A stretch of DNA of 64,000 bases. It comes from Methylobacterium terrae. Lineage in GTDB: Bacteria > Pseudomonadota > Alphaproteobacteria > Rhizobiales > Beijerinckiaceae. Positions 1 through 8,550 of the stretch are shown one piece after another (positions within the stretch are counted from its first letter, which is position 1; every line of letters begins with the position of its first letter). Where the stretch lies: contig NZ_CP029553.1 in NCBI RefSeq assembly GCF_003173755.1, positions 3,174,501-3,238,500 on the forward strand, written 5' to 3'. The position numbers and the translations under genes were made by a program. The notes beneath the pieces were generated by a model. The model was not told the DNA's origin. It worked only from the letters and a program-made list of their open reading frames with translations, and searched no databases.

Positions 1-175
1 GGCGGCGCGCCGGCACGCGACCCTGCGGCTCGACGACGTGGCGCGGCTCACCTCGGGCCTCAAGCGCGCCCGGCCGTTCCTGATCGCGGCCGATTACGCG
101 CCGGTGCGGCTCACCGACCGGCTCGACCTGCGCGCGCGCCTCGCCGAGCCGCCGCGCCAGCTGAGCCTGTTCTAG
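1..175 (+). CDS. Radical SAM DNA-modification/repair protein, C-terminal end (partial)
   Basis: Only the last 57 or so residues are present; the gene is cut by the left edge. Its stop codon (173-175) abuts the ATG of the next gene at 176. The tail has an L-K-R-A-R-P-F stretch and ends in QLSLF, which resembles the C-terminus of the putative DNA modification/repair radical SAM family (TIGR03916 type). That family is regularly encoded immediately before a UDG-superfamily partner, and the next gene is exactly such a partner. The assignment rests on this short tail plus context; the SAM-binding cysteine motif lies outside the window. Confidence 0.6.
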   Translation, partial: AARRHATLRLDDVARLTSGLKRARPFLIAADYAPVRLTDRLDLRARLAEPPRQLSLF

Positions 176-1627
176 ATGGCGCTCCGCACGATCCGCCTGC
201 GGCCGGGCGCCGACCTCGCGGGTTTCCGCGAGGCGGTCCGGCGGCTGATCCACGAGGGCGTGCCGCCGGAGGCGGTGACCTGGGTCGCCGGGGAGGCGCG
301 CTCGCTGTTCCCCGAGGACGCGCCCCCCGGGGAGCCCGCGCCGGCGCTCGCCCTGCCGCGGGCGGTGGCCGCCCTCGCCTCCGCCGTCGTGATGCACCGC
401 GAGCCCGAGCGCTACGGCCTGCTCCACCGGCTGATCCGGCGCGTCGCGGACGGCGAGCGCCACCTCGCCGAGGTCGCCAGCGACCCGCTGGTCCACCGCC
501 TGAACCTGATGCGCAAGGCGGTGGGCCGCGACCTGCACAAGATGCACGCCTTCCTGCGCTTCCGCCGCGCCGGGTCGGGCGAGGGGACGGGGGAGGGCGG
601 CCGGGAGCGGTTCGCCGCCTGGTTCGAGCCCGAGCACCACATCCTCGTCGAGGCGGCGCCGTTCTTCTCGGCCCGCTTCCCGTCCTTCGACTGGTCGATC
701 CTGACCCCGGACGGCTCGGCGCACTGGGACGGGCGGTCCCTGTCCTTCGGTCCGCCGGGCTGGCGCGAGGACGTGCCCGAGCAGGACGCGTTCGAGGCCG
801 GCTGGACCGACTATTATTCCAGCACCTTCAACCCCGCCCGCACCAACCTCGCGGCGATGCGGGCCGAGATGCCGAAGAAGTACTGGCACAACATGCCCGA
901 GACCGCGGCGATCCCGGGGCTCGTGCGCGAGGCCGGGCGGCGGGTCGGGGAGATGATCGCGCGTGCCCCCGAGGCGCCGGCAAAGCGCGTGCCGGCGCGG
1001 GCGCTCGCCGCCATGGCGGCGCAGGAGCCGGACTCCCTCGAGGCGCTGAACGCGGTGATCCGCGCCTCCGAGCCCCTGGTGCCGGGCGCGACGCAGGCGG
1101 TGCTCGGGGAGGGCCCCGTGGGCGCCGCCATCGCCTTCGTGGGCGAGCAGCCGGGCGACCAGGAGGACCTGCAGGGCCGGCCCTTCGTCGGCCCGGCGGG
1201 CCGGCTGCTGGCGGGCGCCCTGCGCGAGGCGGGGATCGACCGCGACCGGGCCTACCTCACCAATGCGGTCAAGCACTTCAAGTTCGAGGCGCGGGGCAAG
1301 CGGCGCCTCCACCGGTCGCCCACCGCCGGCGAGGTCGCGCATTACCGCTGGTGGCTCGACCGCGAGCTCGCCTTCGTGGCCCCGCGCCTCGTGGTGGCGC
1401 TCGGCGCCACCGCCGTGCTCGCGCTGACCGGCCGCCAGGTCCCGATCACCCGCGCCCGCGGGCCGGCCGCCTTCGACGGCAGGCCGTACCGGGGCTTCGT
1501 CACCGTCCACCCCTCCTACCTGCTGCGCCTGCCCGACGAGGCCCGGGAAGAGGCCTATGCGGGCTTCGTCGACGACCTGCGGCGCGCCGCGTCCCTGGCG
1601 GCGGAGCTCGCGACGGCCTCCGCGTAG
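176..1627 (+). CDS. udgX: UdgX-family uracil-DNA binding protein fused to DUF4130 domain
   Basis: A 483-residue fusion. Residues 1-260 match the DUF4130/TIGR03915 domain; residues 285-475 are a UDG-superfamily domain of the UdgX type. UdgX excises uracil from DNA and stays covalently attached to the resulting abasic site. Visible motifs are GEQPGD (323-328), the UdgX-specific KRRLH loop (375-379; the histidine forms the covalent bond in characterised members, where the loop is usually KRRIH) and HPSYLLR (445-451). The protein contains no cysteine at all, whereas family-4 and UdgX proteins normally hold a [4Fe-4S] cluster with cysteines. It follows the radical SAM gene with no gap, so the two are very likely cotranscribed and act together in DNA repair. 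Confidence 0.88.
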   Translation: MALRTIRLRPGADLAGFREAVRRLIHEGVPPEAVTWVAGEARSLFPEDAPPGEPAPALALPRAVAALASAVVMHREPERYGLLHRLIRRVADGERHLAEVASDPLVHRLNLMRKAVGRDLHKMHAFLRFRRAGSGEGTGEGGRERFAAWFEPEHHILVEAAPFFSARFPSFDWSILTPDGSAHWDGRSLSFGPPGWREDVPEQDAFEAGWTDYYSSTFNPARTNLAAMRAEMPKKYWHNMPETAAIPGLVREAGRRVGEMIARAPEAPAKRVPARALAAMAAQEPDSLEALNAVIRASEPLVPGATQAVLGEGPVGAAIAFVGEQPGDQEDLQGRPFVGPAGRLLAGALREAGIDRDRAYLTNAVKHFKFEARGKRRLHRSPTAGEVAHYRWWLDRELAFVAPRLVVALGATAVLALTGRQVPITRARGPAAFDGRPYRGFVTVHPSYLLRLPDEAREEAYAGFVDDLRRAASLAAELATASA

Positions 1628-1717
1628 GACCGGAATTACCCCGGGAAACGCTGCACTGCGGAAACCAAGCCGGTCCTGCCGAGTTTGTCGCCAGACCGGA
1701 ACCGGGAAACGAGGACC

Positions 1718-2104
1718 ATGAGGCTGATCGTGTCCGCCCTCGCGGCGGGAATCTGTCTGGGTGCCGCCGCGGCGCCCGCCATCGCCAGGACGGGCGCCAA
1801 GGCGGCGGACCGCTTCGACGGCACCTGGAGCGTCGAGGTCATCACCGAGAGCGGCTCCTGCGACCGCGCCTACCGCTACGGCGTGATCATCCAGAACGGC
1901 CAGGCCCGTTACGCCGGCGGCGGCGATTTCACCGTCTCCGGGCGGGTGCAGCCGAGCGGCGCCGTCCGGGCGACGATCAGCCGGGGCGACGCGGCCGCCC
2001 AGGTGGTGGGGCGCCTCGGCAGCGAGGGCGGCGGCAACGGCACCTGGACCACCTCCGGCTCCGCCAGCTGCAAGGGCCGCTGGAACGCCGAGCGCCGCGG
2101 CTGA
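1718..2104 (+). CDS. Small exported protein of unknown function
   Basis: A 128-residue protein with a clear signal peptide (MRLIVSALAAGICLG followed by an alanine-rich cleavage region ending near AIA-R). The mature part is rich in G, T, S and V and looks like a small beta structure; two cysteines (in GSCDR and ASCKG) could form a disulfide in the periplasm. The ATG at 1718 is chosen because the signal sequence starts there and a GAGGA ribosome site lies just upstream; the frame is open further upstream (to 1685) but without a leader-like sequence. No catalytic motif is visible. Similar short exported proteins are widespread but uncharacterised in Hyphomicrobiales. Confidence 0.7.
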   Translation: MRLIVSALAAGICLGAAAAPAIARTGAKAADRFDGTWSVEVITESGSCDRAYRYGVIIQNGQARYAGGGDFTVSGRVQPSGAVRATISRGDAAAQVVGRLGSEGGGNGTWTTSGSASCKGRWNAERRG

Positions 2105-2282
2105 GGCGGGCCCCGCGGCGAAGGAGAGCGCCGCGCCCGAGCTGCGAATGCTGCCGCTAAGCTTCGCGGCGACAGGACACAGGCTTCAGAAATCGAACTT
2201 CTCCCTGGGTTTCGCCCAAGATCCGCCCTTGATCGGCACGAGGCTTGCCGGGATAGAGGCGGTTGATTCGGCCGAGGCCTGG

Positions 2283-2732
2283 ATGATGAAAGCTCTGCTG
2301 TACGGCGCGATCTGCACCTTCGCGGCGATGGAACTGGCCGCCGCGGCCCACCCGGCCGCGGCCGCGCCGGTCCCTCGCGCCGAGCAACGGCGCGCGGTGC
2401 TCACGCCCCTCGAACAGGCCGCGACCGACTGCTTCGCCGAGACCATCGGCAACAACCCGGCCGCGCTCGCGCATGCCCGGGCCGGTCGCTGGTACGAGGC
2501 GGCCGGCGTGATCGGCTTCCTGTGCCGGCCCGAGGTCGACGCGATGACCAAGGCCCGCGACCACCTCGACGGCCGCGGCGCCGGCGCGCGCTACTTCACG
2601 GGCGCCTACACCCGCCATCTCGGCCAGGAGCTCGCCCGGCGCCTCGAGCCGCTGCTGACGACCAAGGCCTTCGCCAATGCCGAGCCGCGCGCCGACAGCG
2701 AGGCGCCGGCGGCGCCGGCCGAGGAGCCGTGA
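2283..2732 (+). CDS. Small exported protein of unknown function
   Basis: A 149-residue protein that begins MMKALLYGAICTF and has an alanine-rich signal region ending around residues 25-30, so it is probably exported. The mature part contains two cysteines (TDCFAE and FLCRP) and ends in an Ala/Pro/Glu-rich tail. I do not recognise a family. The double ATG at 2283/2286 is preferred because the hydrophobic leader begins there; an upstream in-frame ATG at 2148 would put a long non-leader sequence in front. The gap from the previous gene is about 180 bases, so it may have its own promoter. Confidence 0.6.
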   Translation: MMKALLYGAICTFAAMELAAAAHPAAAAPVPRAEQRRAVLTPLEQAATDCFAETIGNNPAALAHARAGRWYEAAGVIGFLCRPEVDAMTKARDHLDGRGAGARYFTGAYTRHLGQELARRLEPLLTTKAFANAEPRADSEAPAAPAEEP

Positions 2733-3070
2733 TCGCGCGGGCGGGGGCGGGGCACCGGGGTGTCGCCGTCCCGTCGCTCGCCACGGATGTCGGGCAAGGA
2801 CAGGATCTCGGGACGGACAAGATTTCGAGACGCCGGCGTAAACCGCCCTCCTCTGCAGCACGTCCGCCCGGGGACGAGCGCCTTCGGAATCGGGCCCGCG
2901 ATCGCCCGGAGAGGGGGGACCGGCGCCTCGCCTTCTGCCCGGACGGCCCGGCCTTTGCGGGAGGGGTCGGACGCGAGGACCCACCGCCGCATTTCTCCCG
3001 GTCCACTTAACCCGCCCGCAAGCCCGGCCCGCTATCGAGGACCTTCGCGCGGCGCGATCGGAGCGGCGGG
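2733..3070. other. Intergenic stretch, no gene seen
   Basis: About 340 bases of GC-rich sequence between the exported protein and the flippase gene. Short open frames on both strands here lack start signals and recognisable protein character. No strong hairpin or repeat was found. Confidence 0.5.
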
Positions 3071-4381
3071 ATGGCGGCCGGGGCTTCTCTCGGCGAGGCG
3101 GAGGCGGGCGGCGGCGCCGGCACCGCGCTCGCGGTGTTCGGCGTCCGGATCGCCGCGGCGGCCTGCGCCTTCGTCGCCCAGGTTCTGATGGCGCGCCTGA
3201 TGGGCGGCGAGGAGTACGGCGTCTTCGCCACGGTCTGGGTCTGGACCGCCCTCGTCGGCCATGCCTCGACCTGGGGGCTGTCGCAGGCCGCCTGCCGCTT
3301 CCTGCCGGCCTACCGGGCGCAGGGCGCCGCCGGGCCGGCCCGGGGGTTCGTCGCGTTCGGGGCCGTGTTCTCCCTCATGGCCGCATCGGTCCTGGCGGGC
3401 GCCGGCGCCGCCCTCGTCTGGCTCGCCCCCGGCCTCGTCGGACCCTCCTACGCGGCGCCGCTCCTCGTCGCGGCCCTGGTGCTGCCGCTCTTCGCCCTGC
3501 AGGATTTCTGCGAGGGCGTGGCGCGGGCCTGCGACTGGCCCCTGCTCGCGGTGGCGCCGCCCTACCTCCTGCGCCAGGGCCTGATCATGGCGCTGATGCT
3601 CGTCGCGGTCGGGGTCGGCGCGCCGGCCGAGGCCTGGGTCGCCGTCGCCTGCACGCTCGCCGGCACCGCCCTGTCGCTCGGCCTCCAGGCGGGCCTCCTG
3701 CTCCGGCGCCTGGCCCGCGAGCACCGTGCGGGCCGGGCGCCCCGGCCCTGGCGCGACTGGCTCCGGGCAGCCCTGCCGATGGCGCTGATCGATCTCGCCG
3801 GTTCGGGCTTCAACTTCGTCGACGTGCTGGTGCTCGGTTTCCTGCTCCCGCCCGCGGAGGTCGGCACCTATTTCGCGGCGACGCGCCTCCTGCAATTCGT
3901 GGTCTTCGTCCAGTACGCCGCCTCCGCGGTGACGGCCCAGCGCTTCGCCGCGGCCCAGGCGCGGGGCGACCGGGCCGGGCTCGAGGCCCTGGTCCGGCGC
4001 TGGTCGCGGCTGACCTTCGCCGCCACCCTGGCCACCGGCCTCGCCGTGGTGGCCGCCGGACCGCTGCTGCTCGGGCTGTTCGGGGCGGAGTTCCGTGCCG
4101 CCCTGCCGCTCCTCGCCATCCTGGTCGCCGGCCATGGCCTCGCCGCCGCCTTCGGGCCGGCGGAGGACCTCCTGACCATGCTCGGCGCCGAGCGCGCCTG
4201 CGCGGCCGTGACGGTCGGGCTCCTCGGGGCGGCCGTCCTCCTCACCGCGGCGCTGGTCTCCGTCCTCGGCCTCGCCGGCGCGGCGCTCGCCGCGTGCCTC
4301 GTCACGGCCCTGCGCGGCGGGACGCTGGCGCTCCTGGCGCAGCGCCGCCTCGGCCTGCCGACCCCGGCCTTCGCCCGATGA
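3071..4381 (+). CDS. Polysaccharide flippase (Wzx/MATE-like, MOP superfamily)
   Basis: A 436-residue integral membrane protein with roughly a dozen hydrophobic segments (first near residues 17-40, last near 395-425). It carries the typical N-terminal pattern of oligosaccharide flippases (ARLMGGEEYGVFATVW, then a Ser/Gln-rich second segment with RFLPAYR). Such proteins move lipid-linked oligosaccharide units across the inner membrane for exopolysaccharide or O-antigen assembly. Its stop codon overlaps the ATG of the next gene (ATGA, 4378-4381), so translation is coupled to the GNAT-like gene and both probably serve the same surface polysaccharide. No polymerase or glycosyltransferase is adjacent, so the substrate cannot be named. 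Confidence 0.8.
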   Translation: MAAGASLGEAEAGGGAGTALAVFGVRIAAAACAFVAQVLMARLMGGEEYGVFATVWVWTALVGHASTWGLSQAACRFLPAYRAQGAAGPARGFVAFGAVFSLMAASVLAGAGAALVWLAPGLVGPSYAAPLLVAALVLPLFALQDFCEGVARACDWPLLAVAPPYLLRQGLIMALMLVAVGVGAPAEAWVAVACTLAGTALSLGLQAGLLLRRLAREHRAGRAPRPWRDWLRAALPMALIDLAGSGFNFVDVLVLGFLLPPAEVGTYFAATRLLQFVVFVQYAASAVTAQRFAAAQARGDRAGLEALVRRWSRLTFAATLATGLAVVAAGPLLLGLFGAEFRAALPLLAILVAGHGLAAAFGPAEDLLTMLGAERACAAVTVGLLGAAVLLTAALVSVLGLAGAALAACLVTALRGGTLALLAQRRLGLPTPAFAR

Positions 4382-5559
4382 CCGCACGCTCCGCGCCCCT
4401 GCACCCGCCCTTGCCATCGCCATCGCCGTCGCCCGTCGCGGAGCCGAGCTGGGCGGTCGCGACGCTCGCCGACCTGAGCCGCGAGCCCGGGCCCTGGGAC
4501 GCCCTGGTCGCCCGGGCGGACCGCCCGAGCCCGGATTATTCGCGGCGGATGCTGGAGGCCCATCGCGACTACGGCCTCGCCCCGCCGGACCTGCCCTGCC
4601 TCGCGGTGCGCCGCGGCCCCGACCTCCTGGCGCTGCTGCCGTTCCGGATCGGGCGCGGCCCCCTCGGGCTCGGCCGGGTCGCGCGGCCCTTCGCCTCGCC
4701 CTACCTCACGGTCACGGCCCCCCTGGTGGCGGGGGGCCCGGAGGAGGCGCCGGCCCTCGCAGCCCTCGCGGCCGGGATGCGCGACCTCGGCTGCCCGTGG
4801 TGGTGGCCGCTCCTGCCGACGGCGGACGGGCCGTCCGGCCCGGCCCTGCTCGGTGCGCTCGGCCGGGACGGGTGGGGCGTGGAGGAGGTCTCGCACATCC
4901 TGCGCCCGGTGCTCTCGCGCCGCCCGAGCCACGACGCCTTCCTGCGCGACCACCCGCACAAGGGCCGGCTCAAGGATCTGCGCCGGCGCCGGCGCCGGCT
5001 CGAGGAGGCGGGCCGCGTCGCCCTGGAGGCGGTCGGGCCGGGCGGGGACCTCGAGGCGGCGGTGGCCGAGTTCCTCGACCTGGAGCGGCGCGGCTGGAAG
5101 GGCCGGGCCGGCACCGCGCTCGCCTGCCGCCCCGCGACCGCGGGCTTCGCCCGGGCGCTGTTTCGCCCCGGCGACGGCCCGGTGACCGGCCGGGCCGACC
5201 TCCTGCGCCTCGACGGGCGGGTGATCGCCGCGAGCCTGGCGCTCGTCTGCGGCGGCACCGCGACGCTGCTCAAGACCGCCTACGACGAGGAGCAGCGCCG
5301 GCTCGCCCCCGGCGTGCTGCTCGAGGCCGAGATCGTGCGCGCGCTGCACGAGACCCGTTTCGCGGAGAGGCTCGACTCGGCGACCCTGGCGAGCGCGGTG
5401 CTCGACGACCTCTACTACCCCGAGCGCGCCCGCATCGCCGAGATTGTGGCGTCGCCCCCGGGCGGGCCGCCGCCGGGGCGGCTCGCGGCGCGGGCGAGGG
5501 CGCAGGCCGCCGCCAAGGGCTGGATCAAGGCGCGTCTGTCGGGGTTTCGCGGCCGCTGA
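4378..5559 (+). CDS. GNAT-like acyltransferase (BioF2-like / Acetyltransf_6)
   Basis: A 393-residue soluble protein. The C-terminal half (about 180-370) resembles the BioF2-like acetyltransferase domain: HKGRLKDLRRRRRRLEE, then FLDLERRGWKGRAGTA, then LLKTAYDEEQRRLAPGVLLE. Proteins of this family often lie in polysaccharide or cellulose clusters and are thought to add acyl or aminoacyl groups. The ATG at 4378 overlaps the flippase stop, which fixes the start; the in-frame upstream extension would lie inside the flippase. The 3' end overlaps the convergent trmO gene by 35 bases. The donor and acceptor are unknown. Confidence 0.78.
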   Translation: MTARSAPLHPPLPSPSPSPVAEPSWAVATLADLSREPGPWDALVARADRPSPDYSRRMLEAHRDYGLAPPDLPCLAVRRGPDLLALLPFRIGRGPLGLGRVARPFASPYLTVTAPLVAGGPEEAPALAALAAGMRDLGCPWWWPLLPTADGPSGPALLGALGRDGWGVEEVSHILRPVLSRRPSHDAFLRDHPHKGRLKDLRRRRRRLEEAGRVALEAVGPGGDLEAAVAEFLDLERRGWKGRAGTALACRPATAGFARALFRPGDGPVTGRADLLRLDGRVIAASLALVCGGTATLLKTAYDEEQRRLAPGVLLEAEIVRALHETRFAERLDSATLASAVLDDLYYPERARIAEIVASPPGGPPPGRLAARARAQAAAKGWIKARLSGFRGR

Positions 5560-6118
5560 CCGCGGCGGCGTTCGAGGCGGTGGCCCCGCGGGCCGCGTCG
5601 GCCTCGCGGGCCGCGTCGGCCTCGCGCCAGCCGACCCGGGCCTGCGGGCGCGCGTCGGTCGAGGCGAAGTAGGGCTTGATGTCGAGGAGAGGCGTGCCGT
5701 CGAGGCAGTCGAGCCCGCGCACCCGCAGGGTGGCGCCCCTGAGTTCGAGCAGCTCCACCACCGAAACCGCGATCGGGTTCGGCCGCGCCGGCGAGCGCAG
5801 CGCGAAGGTGCCGCGGGGCTCGGGCGCGTGGCGGGGCTGCTGCGCCACCAGGTTCCGCGGCGCCCGGTCCATCCAGTACAGGACGATCAGGTGGCTGGTG
5901 CCGGACAGGCTCCTCAGGGCCGGGGCGAAGCGGGGATCGACCTCCAGGGTGCAGACCGCGTCCGACTGGGCCGAGTTGCGCGGGCACTCCGCCCGCGCGG
6001 TCCAGGGCGTGCGCACCCGGCCGACGAAGTAGAGCCCGGCATCGAACGAGGCCGGCAGGTCGACCGCCTCCTCGCCCGGGCGCGGACCGAACGCCCCGCC
6101 GACATCTCCCTCGCTCAT
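5525..6118 (-). CDS. trmO: tRNA t6A37 methyltransferase TrmO
   Basis: A 197-residue TsaA/TrmO-domain protein, which uses S-adenosylmethionine to N6-methylate t6A at position 37 of certain tRNAs. Residues 25-165 carry the family pattern: VGRVRTPW near the start, the acidic-core segment around LSGTSHLIVLYWMD, PEPRGTFALRSPARPNPIAVS, and DCLDGTPLLDIKPYF. The start is placed at 6118 (MSEGD); an in-frame ATG at 6163 is possible. The C-terminal 30 residues are low-complexity (a READAA repeat encoded by an 18-base tandem duplication around 5590-5630) and overlap the end of the convergent GNAT gene, suggesting recent extension of the tail. Confidence 0.88.
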   Translation of the reverse strand: MSEGDVGGAFGPRPGEEAVDLPASFDAGLYFVGRVRTPWTARAECPRNSAQSDAVCTLEVDPRFAPALRSLSGTSHLIVLYWMDRAPRNLVAQQPRHAPEPRGTFALRSPARPNPIAVSVVELLELRGATLRVRGLDCLDGTPLLDIKPYFASTDARPQARVGWREADAAREADAARGATASNAAAVSGRETPTDAP

Positions 6119-6210
6119 GCGCACCACCTCTCGAAACCGCGGGACCCCGGGTCGCCCCGCCACCGCACCCGGTATAGGCTGGCGGCCGGGACTTCAGGGA
6201 GTGTGATCGC

Positions 6211-7704
6211 GTGTTCGCCGACGAGCTGAGACCGATGGAGACGGTGGCCGACCCCGAGACGGCGGTCGATCGCCTGGCAGCCTTGCACGCCGCCGCCACC
6301 GGAAGCCTGCGGGACGCGCTGACCCGCTTCCTCAGCCACGGCACGGCGCCCGACGCCGCCGAGCGGCTGACCTTCCGCTACCCCGAGCTGCGCCTGACCT
6401 ACCGCCCGACGGGGCCGCTGCCGCGCATCACCCGCGCCACCGCGAAGTTCCAGGGCCCGGGCGTCTACGCCACCACGCTGACCCAGCCCGCGCATTTCCG
6501 CGCCTACCTGCTCGAGCAGCTGCGCCCGCTGGTGCAGGATTACGGCGCGACGATCGAGGTGGGCCCGAGCGCCCACGAGATCCCGTACCCCTACGTCGTC
6601 GAGCCGGGCGCCGAGCTCGCCCGCGGCGTCACCGCGAGCGACCTCGCGCGGCACTTCCCGACCCCGATGCTGTCGAGCGTCGGCGACGAGATCGCCGACG
6701 GGCTGTGGCGGGATGCCGGCGACGAGGTCCGGCCGCTGGCCCTGTTCGACGGGCCGCGGGTCGATTACTCGCTGCGCCGCCTCGTGCACTATACCGGCGC
6801 CGACTGGCGCCAGATCCAGCCCTGGATCCTGCTCACCAACTACCACCGCTACGTCGACCAGTTCGTGCGGGTCGGCCTGAAGGCGCTCGCGGCGGAGCCC
6901 GAGCGCTACGCCCGCCTGGTCCTGCCCGGCGGCGTCTCGGTCGAGGCCGGGGAGGCGGCCGGCGCCGAGGCCGACGCCTTGATCGCCGCCTCGCCCTGGC
7001 ACAAGTTCCAGATGCCCGCCTACCACCTCGTCGCCCGCGATCGCGACGGGCAGGCGGGGCAGGGGACGAGCCTCGTCAATATCGGCGTCGGGCCCTCGAA
7101 CGCCAAGACGATCACCGACCACCTGGCGGTGCTGCGCCCGCATTGCTGGCTGATGGTCGGCCATTGCGGGGGCCTGCGCCAGTCGCAGACCATCGGCGAC
7201 TACGTGCTCGCCCACGGCTACCTGCGCCGCGACCGGATCCTCGACGAATTGGTGCCGCCGGACGTGCCGATCCCGGCGCTGGCCGAGGTCCAGGTCGCGC
7301 TGCAGGAGGCCGCCGCCAGCGTCACCGGCGAGCGGGCGGAGGCCTTGAAGCAGCGCCTGCGCACCGGCACGGTGGTGACCTACGACGACCGCAACTGGGA
7401 GCTGCGCTGGTCGCAGGAGCGCCGTCGCATCAACCTGTCCCGGGCGATCGGCGTCGACATGGAGAGCGGCACCATCGCGGCGCAAGGGTATCGCCTGCGG
7501 GTGCCCTACGGCACGCTGCTCTGCGTCTCCGACAAGCCGCTGCACGGCGAGATCAAGCTGCCGGGCGCCGCCAACGCCTTCTACGAGCGGGCGGTGGGCG
7601 AGCACCTGCTCATCGGCCTCGCCACCCTCGACGCCCTGCGGCGCAACCGGCACGGCCTGCACTCGCGCAAGCTGCGCAGCTTCGACGAGCCGCCGTTCCG
7701 CTAG
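6211..7704 (+). CDS. amn: AMP nucleosidase
   Basis: A 497-residue cytoplasmic enzyme that hydrolyses AMP to adenine and ribose 5-phosphate, a purine-balancing step. The N-terminal AMP nucleosidase domain (about 15-190) is followed by a nucleoside-phosphorylase fold; recognisable parts are HKFQMPAYHLVARDRDGQ, NIGVGPSNAKTITDHLAVLRP and the active-site region IGVDMESGTIAAQGYRLRVP. Length matches the family. The start used is the GTG at 6211; an ATG at 6235 is an alternative with little change to the conserved region. The stop codon (7702-7704) lies inside the edge of a dispersed palindromic repeat. Confidence 0.93.
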   Translation: MFADELRPMETVADPETAVDRLAALHAAATGSLRDALTRFLSHGTAPDAAERLTFRYPELRLTYRPTGPLPRITRATAKFQGPGVYATTLTQPAHFRAYLLEQLRPLVQDYGATIEVGPSAHEIPYPYVVEPGAELARGVTASDLARHFPTPMLSSVGDEIADGLWRDAGDEVRPLALFDGPRVDYSLRRLVHYTGADWRQIQPWILLTNYHRYVDQFVRVGLKALAAEPERYARLVLPGGVSVEAGEAAGAEADALIAASPWHKFQMPAYHLVARDRDGQAGQGTSLVNIGVGPSNAKTITDHLAVLRPHCWLMVGHCGGLRQSQTIGDYVLAHGYLRRDRILDELVPPDVPIPALAEVQVALQEAAASVTGERAEALKQRLRTGTVVTYDDRNWELRWSQERRRINLSRAIGVDMESGTIAAQGYRLRVPYGTLLCVSDKPLHGEIKLPGAANAFYERAVGEHLLIGLATLDALRRNRHGLHSRKLRSFDEPPFR

Positions 7705-7806
7705 AGCATTGTCCGACGAAGTGGATACCGGTTCGGCGCAGAAAATGCGGCAAAACCAAAGACCTGGAGCAGCGCCCGATGGCAACGCGATCGGGCGCTG
7801 CTCCAG
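7702..7806. repeat. Dispersed Hyphomicrobiales-type intergenic repeat with 17-bp hairpin
   Basis: This segment begins TAGAGCATTGTCCGACG and continues with AAGTGGATACCGGTTCG, a sequence that I recognise as a common intergenic repeat of Bradyrhizobium/Methylobacterium-type genomes. It ends in a perfect 17-bp inverted repeat (7764-7780 and 7790-7806, loop of 9). The hairpin probably ends or stabilises the amn transcript. The element starts within the amn stop codon. Confidence 0.75.
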
Positions 7807-7810
7807 CCCC

Positions 7811-8314
7811 GTGCCGCTGCCGATCTCGAACAGCCGCCACGTCGCCGTGCCGGAGGGTACCTCCGAGCGCGTCGTCGCGATCGCCGACCTCGCCGCCTCC
7901 CTCGGCGCCGACGCGCTGATCCGCCTGCACGAGGAGGATTTCGCGGGCCTGTCCGGCCTCGGCCGCGACTTCGTCCACTTCAACCTGGAGCGCACGATCA
8001 ACCGCGCCGGCCTGCGCTACGCCCTGATGCCGATCCTGCGGGCCGGGCGGCGCCGGCCCGGCGGGCCCGAGGAGCTGCCGGTCCTCGACCCGACCCGGTT
8101 CCGCACCGGCCTGTGCGTCGCGGTGCGCCAGGGCCTGCCGGTGGCGGCGGTGACGCCGGACCTGTTCGCGCATTCGCTGCCGGCGATACGCGACGCCGAC
8201 GCCCTCGCGGCGGCCCTGGTGCGCCGCTACCGCCCCCTGTTCCCGGATCTCGACCCGGCCGGGATCGTGGCGCGCGGTTGCGCGGTCACGCGGCTGCGCC
8301 TCGACGAGGCGTGA
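7811..8314 (+). CDS. Conserved-looking protein of unknown function
   Basis: A protein of about 167 residues if it starts at GTG 7811, just after the repeat hairpin. The frame is also open from ATG 7709, but those 34 residues are translated repeat sequence, so the later start is preferred. It shows a plausible alpha/beta composition (EERVVAIADLAASLGAD-like start, FVHFNLERTINRAG in the middle) with no membrane segment and no motif I recognise. It may be cotranscribed with amn through the repeat. No function is proposed. Confidence 0.55.
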   Translation: MPLPISNSRHVAVPEGTSERVVAIADLAASLGADALIRLHEEDFAGLSGLGRDFVHFNLERTINRAGLRYALMPILRAGRRRPGGPEELPVLDPTRFRTGLCVAVRQGLPVAAVTPDLFAHSLPAIRDADALAAALVRRYRPLFPDLDPAGIVARGCAVTRLRLDEA

Positions 8315-8550
8315 CGGCGTCATGCCGCTGCTGTCGCGCCCGGCTTCCTTGCGTCATACGAGGCCCGCCATCGCTAGGAAGAGTATCCTTACCGCGGCTT
8401 GATACGATCCAATCCGGGGCGACCACTCGGTCCAGCTGCCGCAATTCTTCACTGTTCGCGCCTGGACTGCCGATTTCGCGTATATGTTTTACCGGTTCGC
8501 AACCGGGAGCCGGACAGGTTGCGCGGACACCGAGCCGGACGCGAACCTTC

